The notes: generated from the letters alone by a model not told the origin. A stretch of 64,000 bases of DNA from Armatimonadota bacterium (GCA_031459765.1 JAVKHY010000001.1:157701-221700), one strand, 5' to 3'. Numbered from the stretch's first letter, positions 25,438-34,392 are shown. Program-made: numbers and translations.

Positions 25438-26741
25438 CAGCGGCCCGCCACCAGCGCACGTCCGAGGGCGTACTGCAGAGTGACCACGGCCTGCTGCAGG
25501 TCGTAGACGGCCTGCACCGCAGCCACGCGCGCCTCTGCGGCATCGCTCTGAGCGGTCAACACGTCCACCAGCGTACCTACGCCCGCCCGGTATCTCCCCT
25601 CGGTCACCCGCAGGGCTTCCTGCGCCGCCTCGGCGCTGACCCGCGTCGCCTCGGCGCGGGCCGAGGCGGCGGCGAGCCCGACCACGGCCTGGTAGGCCTG
25701 CGTCTGCACCTGAAGGACCGTGGCGTCGCGGCGCGCGGTGGCCGCCTGGAGATTTGCCGCGGCCTCCCGCACCGCCGCCGCGGTCCGTCCGGCATCAAAG
25801 AGGGGGTAGGAGACGGTGGCGGAAATTCCCCACCCCGCCTGCCCGGGATCCGGCGAGACCTGTACCGTGGTGGTTGCCCCGAGGCTCACCTGCAGCCCCG
25901 CGGCCAGCCGCGCCAGACGCAGGGCCGCCTCCGCACCGCGCACTTCCGCCTCGGCGCGGCGCACCTCCGGCCTCTGGCGTACCGCTTCGGCGGCGGCATC
26001 GGCTGCGGCGACCGTGGGAACGGCCGGCATCGCCGGGTCACTGACGGACACCGCCTGGTGCAACGGGACGGCCATCGCCGAGCGGAGGGCCGCCAGGGCC
26101 GTCTCCACCTGTCCGCGGGCGGCGACAACTTCGGCAAAGGCGGTGGCCGCGGCGGCACGGGCGCGGACCACATCGGCCTGGGCGGCGGTGCCCGCCCGGA
26201 AGAACGCCTCGGCCTGCTCCACCTGTGCCTGGGCCGTGCGCAGCACCGCCTCGCGGACCTCCACGGTCCGCCGGGCGCGGAGCACCTGGAAGTAGGCCTG
26301 GGCCGCGGCCAGCACCACATCCTGCCGCGCGGCGGCGAGCTGGGCCCGGGCGGCGTCCAGGAGGGCCTGCGCCTGCAGGATCTGCAGCGCCCGCAGGCCG
26401 CCGTCGTACAGGGGCAGCGAAGCGCCCACGGAGATGTTGTGCGAGGGGGAGGGTTCGCCTCCGGTCGGCGCCCCGGTGGTACTGCTGATCGTCCCATAGG
26501 AGGCGCGGCCGCTCAGGCCGACCTGCAGCGCCGTTCCGGCGCGCGCCTGGACCAGTCGGGCTTCGGCGGCCTCCACCGCGCGCTCCGCCGCGATGACCGT
26601 CGGATGGCGGGTCAGCGCCGAAACCAGCGCCGCCTCGAAGGTCACGGCCTCCGGGACCGGCTGGGATTGCGCCTCCGCCGCGGGCGGGACGACGAGTGCA
26701 GAAGACAGACAGACGATAGCGACGGCAGCAACAGTGCGCAT
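25437..26741 (-). CDS. TolC-family outer-membrane efflux channel
   Basis: A 434-aa outer-membrane protein with a signal peptide (about residues 1-24) and the internally repeated coiled-coil/strand structure of TolC: two similar halves, each with long Ala-rich helices (for example AQALLDAARAQLAAARQDV and LQAATARRDATVLQVQTQAY) and conserved S-Y-x-x-F/L-D-x-G-x (SYPLFDAGRTAAAV). It gives the outer exit for the MacAB exporter, and probably for the RND system, since no second channel gene occurs in the cluster. Start ATG 26741 lies 6 nt after a GGAGG. It heads the exporter operon and is strong evidence of a second membrane. Confidence 0.92.
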   Translation of the reverse strand: MRTVAAVAIVCLSSALVVPPAAEAQSQPVPEAVTFEAALVSALTRHPTVIAAERAVEAAEARLVQARAGTALQVGLSGRASYGTISSTTGAPTGGEPSPSHNISVGASLPLYDGGLRALQILQAQALLDAARAQLAAARQDVVLAAAQAYFQVLRARRTVEVREAVLRTAQAQVEQAEAFFRAGTAAQADVVRARAAAATAFAEVVAARGQVETALAALRSAMAVPLHQAVSVSDPAMPAVPTVAAADAAAEAVRQRPEVRRAEAEVRGAEAALRLARLAAGLQVSLGATTTVQVSPDPGQAGWGISATVSYPLFDAGRTAAAVREAAANLQAATARRDATVLQVQTQAYQAVVGLAAASARAEATRVSAEAAQEALRVTEGRYRAGVGTLVDVLTAQSDAAEARVAAVQAVYDLQQAVVTLQYALGRALVAGR

Positions 26742-26796
26742 CGGTCCTCCAGGAAGAAAGGGCGGGAGACAGGGCGGCGTCCCTGCATCCCGCTTG

Positions 26797-26802
26797 TTTA
26801 TA
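26797..26802 (-). promoter_or_regulatory. possible -10 box of the TolC-MacAB operon
   Basis: On the minus strand TATAAA (26802-26797) lies about 55 nt before the ATG, in the only gap between the Lon-family gene and the channel gene. No good -35 box is visible at the right spacing (AAACTC), so an activator may be needed. Confidence 0.4.
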
Positions 26803-26824
26803 ACGGCCGCGGAGCCTGCGGAGT

Positions 26825-29305
26825 TTACTGCGCTCTCTTTCCCTCGTCCCTGGCCGTGTCCGCCGATCCCTCGTTCTTCCCCTCGGCGGGGCGGGCGCCG
26901 GGAGCGAACCGGCGCAGGCGCTCCGCGAGCTCGGCCAACCGCTTGCTGACGCGGGCGTTGATCGTCCCCTCCGGATAGCTTCCGTCCTCGCGGGCTTCGC
27001 CCGCAGGCAGGCCGGTGAGAATCTCCAGCCCCTCGTCGACGGTCCGCACCGCCCAGATGTGGAACTTCCCCTGAGCCACCGCGTCGACCACTTCCTCGCG
27101 CAGCATCAGGTTGGGCAGGTTCTGGACGGGGATGATCACGCCCTGGGACCCCGTCAGGCCCATCACCTTGCAGACCTGGTAGAATCCCTCGATCTTCTCG
27201 TTGACGCCGCCGATGGGCTGAATCTCCCCTTTCTGGTTGACGGAGCCGGTCACGGCAATCCCCTGGTCGATGGGCACGCCGGCCAGATCGGAGAGCAGGG
27301 CGTAGAGCTCGGTGGAGCTGGCGCTGTCCCCCTCCACCTCGGTGTAGGTCTGCTCAAAGGTCAGCGACGCGTTGAGGCTCAGCGGGCGCTCCTGGGCGTA
27401 CTTCCCGCCCAGGTAGGCGGCCAGAATCGCCACCCCCTTGCTGTGGATGCGGCCGGACATCTCCGTCTCGCGCTCAATGTTCACCACGCCGCGGCTGCCG
27501 ACGAACGTACGCGCCGTGATCCGGCTGGGGTGCCCGAACGTATAGTCGCCGACCTGCAGGACGGAGAGGCCGTTCACCTGGCCCACTTTGGTGCCCGCCA
27601 CGTCCACCAAGAGCTGGCCCTGGGCGATCATCTCGCGCAGTTTCTCCTCGACGCGGTTGGAGCGGTAGACTTTCTCCTCGATCGCCCGGGTGACGTCCGC
27701 GGCGGTGACCACGTCGCGTTCGGCCTGCGCCGCCCAGGCATCGGCCTCGAAGACGATCTCCGCCACCTCGTTGAACCGAGTGGAAAAGCGGTCCTGGCGC
27801 TCGGCCAGGCGCGCGCTGTACTCCAGGATCTTGGCCACGGCGCCGCGGTCGAAGGGACGGAGGCGGTGCTTGGCGCAGATCGCGGCCACGGCGGCGGCGT
27901 ACCCCTCGGCCGTCTCCGGCGTGCGGTTCATCTCCACGTCGAAGTCGGCCTTGACCTTGAACAGCTTGCGGAAGTCTTCATCGAACACGTAGAGCAGTTG
28001 AAAGATCAGCGGCGTCCCAATCAGGATCACCTTCACCGAGAGCGGAATGGGCTCGGGCCGCAGGGTGGCCGTGGCGATAAGCCCCAGTTGCTCGCCGAGG
28101 TTCTCGATACGCGCCTCCCCGCTCTTCAAGGCGCGCTTGAGGGCTTCCCAGGAGAAGGCGTTCAGAAGCAGATCCTTCACCTGGAGAATCAGAAAACCGC
28201 CGTTGGCCCGCTGCAGCGCGCCGGCCTTGATCATCGTGAAGTCCGTGACCAACGTGCCGAGTTCGCCGCGGTACTCCACCTTCCCCAGGAGGTTGTAGTA
28301 GGTGGGGTTGGTCTCCACCTCTACCGGCGCGCCCTGGAGGTGGCTGTTGTCCACCACCAGGTTCACCTCATACCGGCGCAGCCGGTCGCCGCGACGGGCC
28401 AGCAGACCGATGGGGAAGGGGGGAGGCTCCTCGGTCTCCTTGAAGTCGTCGAGGTGCTCCACCACGTCCGCCAGCAGCCGGTCCAGCCAGGCCGCGATCT
28501 TCGGATTGCTTCCGTAGCGCTCCTTGAGGCGGCCCACCGGATCGCTGGCGGCGGAGCGCACCGCCTGCTGCTCCAGCTGGCTCACCGCTTCCCGCGCCTC
28601 GCGCTCCAGGGCCCGCACCTTGCGCAGGGCCTCGCTCACGCCCTCCTGCAGCTCGCGGCCGCGGCGCTGGATCTCTTCCCGCTGCTTCTCCGTCAGCGCG
28701 CTGAACAGCTCCTGGGAAATCGGCTCGCCGGAGGGACCCACCGGGACGGTGGCAATCCCGCCCGGCGACCGCTGCAGGAGGAAGCCCAGCGCGCGGGCCT
28801 GACTCTCCAGCTCCTGCCAGATCTCGTTGATCCGCGCCTCGAAGGACTGGAGCAGCTGCGTTCGCCGGCTCTCAAAGCGCTCGCTGCTGAGCAGCTTGCG
28901 GATGGTCTCTTTGAGGTCCTCGACCAGCCGGGCCATGTCGCGGCGGAACTGCGCGCCCTGTCCGGGAGGCAGACTCACGGCGATGGGCTGGTCGGGCTGC
29001 TGGAAGTCGTAGAGGTAGCACCAGTCGGGAGGGACCGGACGCCTGGCCGCGACGGCCTGGATCCTCTTCGTGGCGTAGGTGGTGCGGCCCGTGCCCACCG
29101 GTCCGGCGATGTAGATGTTGTACCCCGGTTGCTGGATGCTCAGGCCCAGATCGAGGGCGCGGACGGCGCGATCCTGACCGATGATCACCTCGTCGCCGCG
29201 GAGTTCTGCGGTGGTCTGGAAGGGCAGGCTCTCGGGATCGCAGGTCCAGCGCAGCTGCTCCGGTCGGAGGCGGTGACGCGCTCGGCTGTCGTGGCTCGGA
29301 GTCAT
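26825..29305 (-). CDS. Lon-family ATP-dependent protease (LonB-like, AAA_32)
   Basis: An 826-aa AAA+ protease that degrades misfolded or regulatory proteins in the cytosol. The C-terminal S16 domain has the catalytic dyad Ser661 (in EGDSAS) and Lys704 (in GGVNEKIEG). The N-terminal part holds a P-loop-like GPVGTGRTT near residue 70, with Arg where the Walker A Lys is expected, then a long helical insert (about 110-260) and EILEYSAR/LAERQDRF sensor helices. It has no Lon N-domain and no transmembrane anchor. The start at ATG 29305 has a weak ribosome binding site; threonine synthase ends 13 nt upstream. Confidence 0.92.
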   Translation of the reverse strand: MTPSHDSRARHRLRPEQLRWTCDPESLPFQTTAELRGDEVIIGQDRAVRALDLGLSIQQPGYNIYIAGPVGTGRTTYATKRIQAVAARRPVPPDWCYLYDFQQPDQPIAVSLPPGQGAQFRRDMARLVEDLKETIRKLLSSERFESRRTQLLQSFEARINEIWQELESQARALGFLLQRSPGGIATVPVGPSGEPISQELFSALTEKQREEIQRRGRELQEGVSEALRKVRALEREAREAVSQLEQQAVRSAASDPVGRLKERYGSNPKIAAWLDRLLADVVEHLDDFKETEEPPPFPIGLLARRGDRLRRYEVNLVVDNSHLQGAPVEVETNPTYYNLLGKVEYRGELGTLVTDFTMIKAGALQRANGGFLILQVKDLLLNAFSWEALKRALKSGEARIENLGEQLGLIATATLRPEPIPLSVKVILIGTPLIFQLLYVFDEDFRKLFKVKADFDVEMNRTPETAEGYAAAVAAICAKHRLRPFDRGAVAKILEYSARLAERQDRFSTRFNEVAEIVFEADAWAAQAERDVVTAADVTRAIEEKVYRSNRVEEKLREMIAQGQLLVDVAGTKVGQVNGLSVLQVGDYTFGHPSRITARTFVGSRGVVNIERETEMSGRIHSKGVAILAAYLGGKYAQERPLSLNASLTFEQTYTEVEGDSASSTELYALLSDLAGVPIDQGIAVTGSVNQKGEIQPIGGVNEKIEGFYQVCKVMGLTGSQGVIIPVQNLPNLMLREEVVDAVAQGKFHIWAVRTVDEGLEILTGLPAGEAREDGSYPEGTINARVSKRLAELAERLRRFAPGARPAEGKNEGSADTARDEGKRAQ

Positions 29306-29318
29306 CGTTACTCGCTTC

Positions 29319-30353
29319 TCACCGGTGCAGAAGGTTTCCTATCGCTTCCGGCGTGGCGGGGACGGGCGGCGGGAGCGTGAGGCGCTGCTGGATGACCGCG
29401 GGGTCCTTGAGGCCGTGGCCGGTGAGGACGCAGACCGCATCGGCGGGGGCGCGCCCCAGCCGGCGCAGTTTGAGCCAGCCGGCCGCCGCGGCGGCGGAGG
29501 CGGGCTCCACGAACACCCCTTCCCGACCCAGGAGATCCTGCGCCGCCAGGATCTCCTCGTCGGTGACGGTGAGGAACTCCCCGCCGGACTCCTCCACAGC
29601 ACGCACCGCCCCGTCCCAGCTCGCCGGCCGGCCGATGCGAATCGCCGAAGCCACCGTCCGGGGGTGCTCCACCGGCCGGCCGAGAACCAGCGGGGCGGCT
29701 CCCTCGGCCTGCACGCCGATGAGGCGCGGACGCGTCGCGATGCGGCGCGCCGCGTGATATTCGGTGAACCCCTTCCAATAGGCCGTAATGTTCCCCGCGT
29801 TGCCGACGGGAATGACCAGCGCCTCCGGCGCCCGCCCCAGGACGTCGCAGATCTCGAAGGCCGCGGTCTTCTGCCCCTCCAGGCGATAGGGGTTCACGGA
29901 GTTGACCAGCGTGAGGTTGAACCGTTCCGCGGCCTGGCGCGCCAAGTCCAGGGCCTGATCAAAGGTCCCGGCCACGGGGACGATCGTCGCGCCGTGGGCC
30001 GCCGCCTGCACCAGTTTGCCCAGCGCCACGCCTTCGGCGGGGATGAGGAGCGTGCAGGGCAGCCCCGCCCGGGCGGCGTAGGCCGCCGCCGACGCCGCGG
30101 TGTTGCCGGTCGAGGCGCAGATCACCCCCTGCGCTCCGGCCTCGAGGGCCTTGCTGACCGCGACCGTCATGCCGCGGTCTTTAAACGAACCCGTCGGGTT
30201 CCCCGCCTCGACCTTCAGCCGGACCGCGTCCGCCTCCGCCCCAGCAAACCCTGCGCGCAACAGCGGGGTCCCGCCCTCGAGCAGGGTGACCACGGGCGTG
30301 CCCTCCGTGACGGGAAGGTAGGGCCGGTACTCCGCGATGACACCGCGCCACAC
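29319..30353 (-). CDS. thrC: threonine synthase
   Basis: A 344-aa PLP enzyme converting O-phosphohomoserine to threonine. PLP lysine Lys58 is in GNPTGSFKDRG, ASTGNTAASAA binds substrate, PVGNAGNITAYWKG forms the phosphate loop, and LTGHGLKDP is the C-terminal motif of short class-II threonine synthases. Length fits that class. It lies 9 nt downstream of the cyclase gene, same direction. A homoserine kinase or dehydrogenase gene is not in the window. Confidence 0.94.
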   Translation of the reverse strand: MWRGVIAEYRPYLPVTEGTPVVTLLEGGTPLLRAGFAGAEADAVRLKVEAGNPTGSFKDRGMTVAVSKALEAGAQGVICASTGNTAASAAAYAARAGLPCTLLIPAEGVALGKLVQAAAHGATIVPVAGTFDQALDLARQAAERFNLTLVNSVNPYRLEGQKTAAFEICDVLGRAPEALVIPVGNAGNITAYWKGFTEYHAARRIATRPRLIGVQAEGAAPLVLGRPVEHPRTVASAIRIGRPASWDGAVRAVEESGGEFLTVTDEEILAAQDLLGREGVFVEPASAAAAAGWLKLRRLGRAPADAVCVLTGHGLKDPAVIQQRLTLPPPVPATPEAIGNLLHR

Positions 30354-30362
30354 ATGACCAGT

Positions 30363-31199
30363 CTACCAGACGGCGATGACGCGGGTCGGACCGCCCGACC
30401 CGTCCTGGATCCGCGGACCGCCGACGAACACCGTGGCCCCCCGGGGCGGGATGCGGGCCAGGTTCGCCACATTCTCCAGCCCGTACTTGTTCGCGCCGAG
30501 AATGGTGACGTGGGTCTTGAAGTCGGTGCTGGCCCCGTAGTCCAGGCTCAGCGTGTCCACGCCGATGCCCACAATGTCGCGCTCCTGTACCAGCAGCTCG
30601 GCCGCTTCGGGATGGAATCCCGGGAAGTGCATCGTCCCCTTGGCGTCCGGATTGCGGTAGGCGGCCTCGTCGTTGACCCGCGCCTCCCATCCGCTGTGCA
30701 TGAAGACCAGCGCCCCGCGGGGGATGCGCCCGAAGCGCCGCTCGTAGGCGCGGATGTCGTCGGGCGTCACCTGCGCGTCGGCGGAGGTCGCCGCCCGCTC
30801 GTGGATGTGGATGACCACCGCGGGAGCGATCAGACGCCCGGCGGGAATCTGGTGCACCATCCACCGGCCCGTCACAAAGTGGTGGGGCGCGTCCATGTGC
30901 GTCCCGGAGTGCTCCCAGTAGGTGAGGACATTCCCGTAGAACCCGTCCTTCTTGATCGTGACGAACGTCTTCCGTTCGAACTTCGGGAAGAACGCCGGAT
31001 TGAAGCTCGGAAAGCGTGGATGCAGGACATGCGTGAGGTCCTGCACATTGTTCACCGTTACGCTGCGCGCCTCGGCCGTGACGGGCGCACGCAGCTTCGC
31101 CACCCCGCCCAGCGCCGCGCCCAGGACGGTCCCCGCGGCCAGCCGGAGGAAATCGCGCCGGCTGCTCTGCAGCGCCTCAAAGGTCTGCGGAACACACAT
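30363..31199 (-). CDS. Tat-exported cyclase / kynurenine-formamidase-like hydrolase
   Basis: A 278-aa metal-dependent hydrolase of the cyclase family (PF04199 type). The hallmark H-x-G-T-H-x-D-x-P-x-H-F motif is intact (HSGTHMDAPHHF, about residues 99-110). The N-terminus carries a twin-arginine-like signal SSRRDFLRLAAGTVLGAALGG, so it acts outside the cytoplasm, unlike KynB. Substrates of related enzymes are N-formylkynurenine, cyclic amides and polyketide-like compounds. Together with threonine synthase it may form a small operon, but no metabolic link is obvious. Confidence 0.87.
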   Translation of the reverse strand: MCVPQTFEALQSSRRDFLRLAAGTVLGAALGGVAKLRAPVTAEARSVTVNNVQDLTHVLHPRFPSFNPAFFPKFERKTFVTIKKDGFYGNVLTYWEHSGTHMDAPHHFVTGRWMVHQIPAGRLIAPAVVIHIHERAATSADAQVTPDDIRAYERRFGRIPRGALVFMHSGWEARVNDEAAYRNPDAKGTMHFPGFHPEAAELLVQERDIVGIGVDTLSLDYGASTDFKTHVTILGANKYGLENVANLARIPPRGATVFVGGPRIQDGSGGPTRVIAVW

Positions 31200-31299
31200 C
31201 GGATCTCACCCCCTGCCCCGTGGAGGAAATTGAGGGCAAGGGTTCGGTGTCGCGGCGCCGGTTCCTACCGCGTCCGGTTACTCTGCCTCGGGGGATCGA

Positions 31300-31725
31300 T
31301 CAGAACCGCGGCTGCACCGGCTGGAACCCCGGGCCCTGGGGGATCCGGGGAGACGAACCGGGCGGCAACTGGAAAGGCAGCCCGGGGATCTGCGGCCCCT
31401 GGTAGGGCCGGATCGGGAAGTACTCGGGCGGGCTGCCAGGGCGCCCCTGCTGGTCCTGCGGTCCGGGCATGAGCTGATAGAGCTGGCCCTGGTGGTAGAA
31501 GAGGATCAACGGCTCGCACTCCTGGCCCTGTCCCTGCCCCGGTCCCTGCATCCGATCGGGGCCCGGCAGCGGGATCATTTCCTGCAGGGGAAACTGTGCG
31601 GGCACGGCGGACGGCGCGGCGAGCGCCGGGCGCCCGGCGGCGATCCAGCCGGCGACGAACATCAGGAGGCCGAAGGCCACGACTCCACCTCCCAGCAGGA
31701 TTGTCCGCAGTGCGCGCATCGCCAT
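31300..31725 (-). CDS. membrane-anchored proline/glutamine-rich protein
   Basis: A 141-aa protein with an N-terminal signal or anchor (TILLGGGVVAFGLLMFVAGWIAAG) followed by a low-complexity Pro/Gly/Gln tail containing GPGQGQGQECEPL and PIRPYQGPQIPGLPFQLPPG. It has a single cysteine. No enzyme domain is visible; such tails occur in wall- or matrix-associated proteins. The frame is clean and a GGGGGCACG precedes the ATG, so I treat it as real. Function unknown. Confidence 0.6.
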   Translation of the reverse strand: MAMRALRTILLGGGVVAFGLLMFVAGWIAAGRPALAAPSAVPAQFPLQEMIPLPGPDRMQGPGQGQGQECEPLILFYHQGQLYQLMPGPQDQQGRPGSPPEYFPIRPYQGPQIPGLPFQLPPGSSPRIPQGPGFQPVQPRF

Positions 31726-31781
31726 CGTGCCCCCTTCAGTCGCGACGGTGCCGCGAGGTTTCCTCTATTTTAGCAGGTCCG

Positions 31782-31787
31782 TATAAT
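31782..31787 (+). promoter_or_regulatory. consensus -10 box of a leaderless gene
   Basis: TATAAT at 31782-31787, six bases before the ATG at 31794. Transcription would start at or within 1-2 nt of the start codon. The -35 region (around 31758-31764) is weak, while T-rich DNA just upstream may help. Confidence 0.65.
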
Positions 31788-31793
31788 GATGCC

Positions 31794-32147
31794 ATGGCCC
31801 TGGTCTTTACCTTCCCCTGCGGCGGCTGCGGAAGGCGTTACAGCGTGTACTACCCCAAGGCCCTGCTCTACGTCCTGAGCGGTTCCGCCCCCCGTGAGAT
31901 GGGCGAAGCCGAGGATAGGGCGGAGCAGGCGTCGGGCGCCGTCGCAGCGGCCCGCGCCGCGGCGGAACAGGCCGGGAAGATCTGGGTCGACGCCGCCGTG
32001 GAACTGGAGCGGACCTGCGCCTGCGGCAAGAGGCTGGACTTCAACATCATGCACCATCCCCGGGTCCCGCAGTCGCGGGAGATCGGCCGGAAGCGACAGA
32101 CGGGGCTCATTCCCTTCCCGACAACCTCGCCGGGGAAGAAGGGCTAG
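31794..32147 (+). CDS. zinc-ribbon (CpXC-like) protein, leaderless
   Basis: A 117-aa cytoplasmic protein with CGGCG at residues 9-13 and CACG near 87, which could bind one zinc ion, joined by a long Ala/Glu-rich helix (about 40-75). It resembles CpXC-type domain proteins in layout only. The frame is open further upstream, but the ATG at 31794 sits exactly where a TATAAT-directed transcript would begin, and no Shine-Dalgarno exists, so this start is supported by the promoter. It converges on the aldehyde-dehydrogenase gene. Function unknown. Confidence 0.7.
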   Translation: MALVFTFPCGGCGRRYSVYYPKALLYVLSGSAPREMGEAEDRAEQASGAVAAARAAAEQAGKIWVDAAVELERTCACGKRLDFNIMHHPRVPQSREIGRKRQTGLIPFPTTSPGKKG

Positions 32148-32229
32148 CCGGCGAACGACAGTTCCGAATTGACGGCCGCAGGCCTCGGGTGTAGCGTCGG
32201 AAGTGCCAGCGGAGGCGATTACCTGGGTG

Positions 32230-32273
32230 GGAGGATGTTAGCCTCCTGGGTTAACCCGGCCTAACCGGGTAAC
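32230..32273. terminator. tandem hairpins between convergent genes
   Basis: Two adjacent hairpins: 32230-32234 with 32242-32246, and 32250-32259 with 32265-32273 (nine pairs with one bulged A). They lie between the stop codons of two convergent genes and probably terminate both. Confidence 0.6.
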
Positions 32274-32291
32274 GATCCGCTGGCCTGTGTT

Positions 32292-33743
32292 TTACTCCAC
32301 CCGCATCGCGACGCTTTTCACCCGCGTGTAAAACTGCAGGCCTTCGATGCCGTGCTCCTTGAACGCCGAGCCGGAGTCCTTGAATCCACCGAAGGGCGTA
32401 TGCACGTCCCACCCCACGGTGGGAAGGTTCACCGCCACGCAGCCCGTCTCGACACCCCGGGCGAAGGCGTGCGCCGCGGAAAGACTGCGGGTGACCACCG
32501 ACGCGGACAGCCCGTACCGGGTGGTGTTGACGATTTCCACGGCCTGGGCCAGGTCCTCGGCCTCCATCACCGCCACGACCGGGCCGAAGATCTCTTCCTG
32601 GGCCACCGCCATGGTCGGCGAGACGTTCCCCAGAATCGTCGGCGCCACGAAGTATCCCCGCGCATAGAGCGGTCCCCCCAGCCGCTCGCCGCCGAACAGC
32701 ACTTCCGCGCCTTCCCGCCGGCCGCGCTCCACCGCATCGAGCACGGTCTCCAGCTGGCTGTGGTCAACCACAGGGCCCATCGTCGTATCGTCGGCGAGCC
32801 CCGGCCCAACCTTCACCTGTCCGGCGCGCGCGACGAACTCATGGACAAAGGCCTCCGCGAGCGGCCGCTCGACGATGACCCGACTGGTCGCCGTACACCG
32901 CTGACCCGACTGGCCGAATCCCGCCGCCACCGCGAGCTCGGCGGCCAGCCTCACATCGGCGTCCTTGAGCACGACCATGGCGTTCTTGCCGCCCATCTCC
33001 GTCTGCACGCGGATGTTCCGCCCCGCCACCTTCGCCTGCAGGTCCAATCCCACCGCGGTCGATCCCGTGAAGGTGATGGCCCGCACCGCCGGATGGCGAA
33101 CCAGCGGATCGCCCGTGGCCCGGGCCGGTCCCGTCACCATGTTGACAACCCCCCGAGGCAGGCCGGCGTCGTGGAGAGCGCGGAGGAGGTGCCAGGCCGA
33201 CAGCGGGGTGAGCGTGGCCGGTTTGAGGACCACGGTGTTGCCGGCAATCAGCGCCGGAGCCAGCTTGCGCGCCGGGGTGAGGGCCGGATCGTTCCAGGGC
33301 GCGATGGCCACCACCACGCCGAGGGGCTCGCGCACCGTGTAGGTGAAGACGCCGGCCCGCTCATCGGGCAGGTGATCGCCGATGGGCAGGCGGCCGTAGG
33401 CGCCGTAGTAGTCGAAGAAGGAGGAAGCCCGGGCCACTTCCCCGCGGGCCTCGCGGAGCGTCTTGCCCATCTCGCGGGTCAAATCGCGGGCGATCACCTC
33501 CAGCCGCTCCCGGATCAGCTCCGACGCCCGGCGCAGAACCGCCCCGCGCGCCGTCCAGGTCAGGGCCTTCCACGCCGAGAACGCCTCCGCGGCGGCCTCC
33601 ACCGCCCGCGTGACGTCCTCGGCGGTCATCGCGGGGAATTCCGCGACCACCTCCGACGTATCCGCTGGATTGAGGTCGGTCACCGTCCCCCCGCTTGAGT
33701 CCACCCATTCCCCGGCCACAAGCACCTTGAAGCGCTCAGCCAT
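32292..33743 (-). CDS. aldehyde dehydrogenase, KGSADH-like
   Basis: A 483-aa NAD(P)-dependent aldehyde dehydrogenase. The active site has Cys in SGQRCTATSR and the general-base Glu in TEMGGKNAMVV, with IAPWNDPALTPARKLAPALIAGN as coenzyme motif. GQRCTATSR is characteristic of alpha-ketoglutaric-semialdehyde dehydrogenases (oxidative pentose or hydroxyproline pathways), so 2,5-dioxovalerate is the best guess; benzaldehyde or succinate semialdehyde are alternatives. Transcribed alone on the minus strand, divergent from the PPOX gene. Confidence 0.85.
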   Translation of the reverse strand: MAERFKVLVAGEWVDSSGGTVTDLNPADTSEVVAEFPAMTAEDVTRAVEAAAEAFSAWKALTWTARGAVLRRASELIRERLEVIARDLTREMGKTLREARGEVARASSFFDYYGAYGRLPIGDHLPDERAGVFTYTVREPLGVVVAIAPWNDPALTPARKLAPALIAGNTVVLKPATLTPLSAWHLLRALHDAGLPRGVVNMVTGPARATGDPLVRHPAVRAITFTGSTAVGLDLQAKVAGRNIRVQTEMGGKNAMVVLKDADVRLAAELAVAAGFGQSGQRCTATSRVIVERPLAEAFVHEFVARAGQVKVGPGLADDTTMGPVVDHSQLETVLDAVERGRREGAEVLFGGERLGGPLYARGYFVAPTILGNVSPTMAVAQEEIFGPVVAVMEAEDLAQAVEIVNTTRYGLSASVVTRSLSAAHAFARGVETGCVAVNLPTVGWDVHTPFGGFKDSGSAFKEHGIEGLQFYTRVKSVAMRVE

Positions 33744-33828
33744 CCCGGTCCGCTCCTTCCCCCTTCACGGGTTCACGTGGCAGAATCGGAGGTGTCACAC
33801 TCCACCGTCGAGGTGAGGTGTCCGGCAA

Positions 33829-34233
33829 GTGGCTCTCCCCGATGCGGTCCGCGAATTCCTGCAGAAGCCCAACCTCGCCGTCCTGGCCACGGTGAGTCCC
33901 GACGGCCGGCCGCAGGCCACGCCGGTGTGGTTCCTGGTGGAAGACGACGGCCACATCATGATCAACACGGCCCGGGGGCGCGTCAAGCTCCGCAACGTCG
34001 AGGTCAACCCCCATGTGGCGCTGGCCGTCTACGACCGCGACGACCCCTACCGGTACGTTCAGATTCGCGGCCGGGTGGTGAAGATCGACCCGGCGCGCGG
34101 CGCCGCGGACATCGACCGCCTCTCGCTGCGCTACCGCGGCCGCCCCTACCAGTATCCACCGAGCAGCGGCCCGGCCGACCGGGTCACGCTGCTGATCAGG
34201 CCGCGGACGGTCCACACCACGGGCTTCCGCTGA
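33829..34233 (+). CDS. PPOX-class (F420/FMN-dependent) split-barrel protein
   Basis: A 134-aa protein: MALPDAVREFLQKPNLAVLATVSPDGRPQATPVWF is the classic opening of the PPOX class of F420-dependent or FMN-binding enzymes, followed by NTARGRVKLRNVEVNPHVAL, which holds the phosphate-binding Lys/Arg. The start is GTG 33829. It would reduce or oxidise a small molecule; substrate and cofactor (F420 or FMN) cannot be decided. Not obviously related to the PNPOx-fold gene at 13601. Confidence 0.85.
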   Translation: MALPDAVREFLQKPNLAVLATVSPDGRPQATPVWFLVEDDGHIMINTARGRVKLRNVEVNPHVALAVYDRDDPYRYVQIRGRVVKIDPARGAADIDRLSLRYRGRPYQYPPSSGPADRVTLLIRPRTVHTTGFR

Positions 34234-34283
34234 GGCCCCCGTGGCATCGAAGTTGCTGGGTCCAACCCTTCGCATGCTCTGAT

Positions 34284-34370
34284 CACCTCATTCCGATAAC
34301 GGCAAACCCGTCGCGAGGCGGGGACGCAAAGCCACGGGACTCTCGGGAGTCAGCCGGGCTGCCGAAGGTG
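34284..34370 (+). ncRNA. cyclic-di-GMP-I riboswitch aptamer (GEMM-I)
   Basis: All conserved blocks of the class-I cyclic-di-GMP aptamer are present in order: GGCAAACC (34301-34308), a 6-bp hairpin with a GNRA loop GCGA (34307-34322), GACGCAAAGCC (34323-34333), and a third stem ending in CAGCCGGGCTGCCG (34351-34364). CACCT at 34284-34288 can pair with AGGTG at 34366-34370 to close helix P1. The guanine that corresponds to G20 of the Vibrio Vc2 aptamer is retained (not A), pointing to cyclic di-GMP rather than the mixed cAMP-GMP dinucleotide. It lies upstream of a four-gene operon of exported proteins. Confidence 0.93.
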
Positions 34371-34388
34371 GGGTGTTTTCCTGCCCAC
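34368..34388 (+). promoter_or_regulatory. alternative hairpin competing with riboswitch P1
   Basis: GTGGG at 34368-34372 can pair with CCCAC at 34384-34388. The 5' arm uses bases of the P1 strand (34366-34370), so this hairpin and the closed aptamer cannot form fully together. It is a candidate switch element. Confidence 0.5.
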
Positions 34389-34392
34389 GTCC

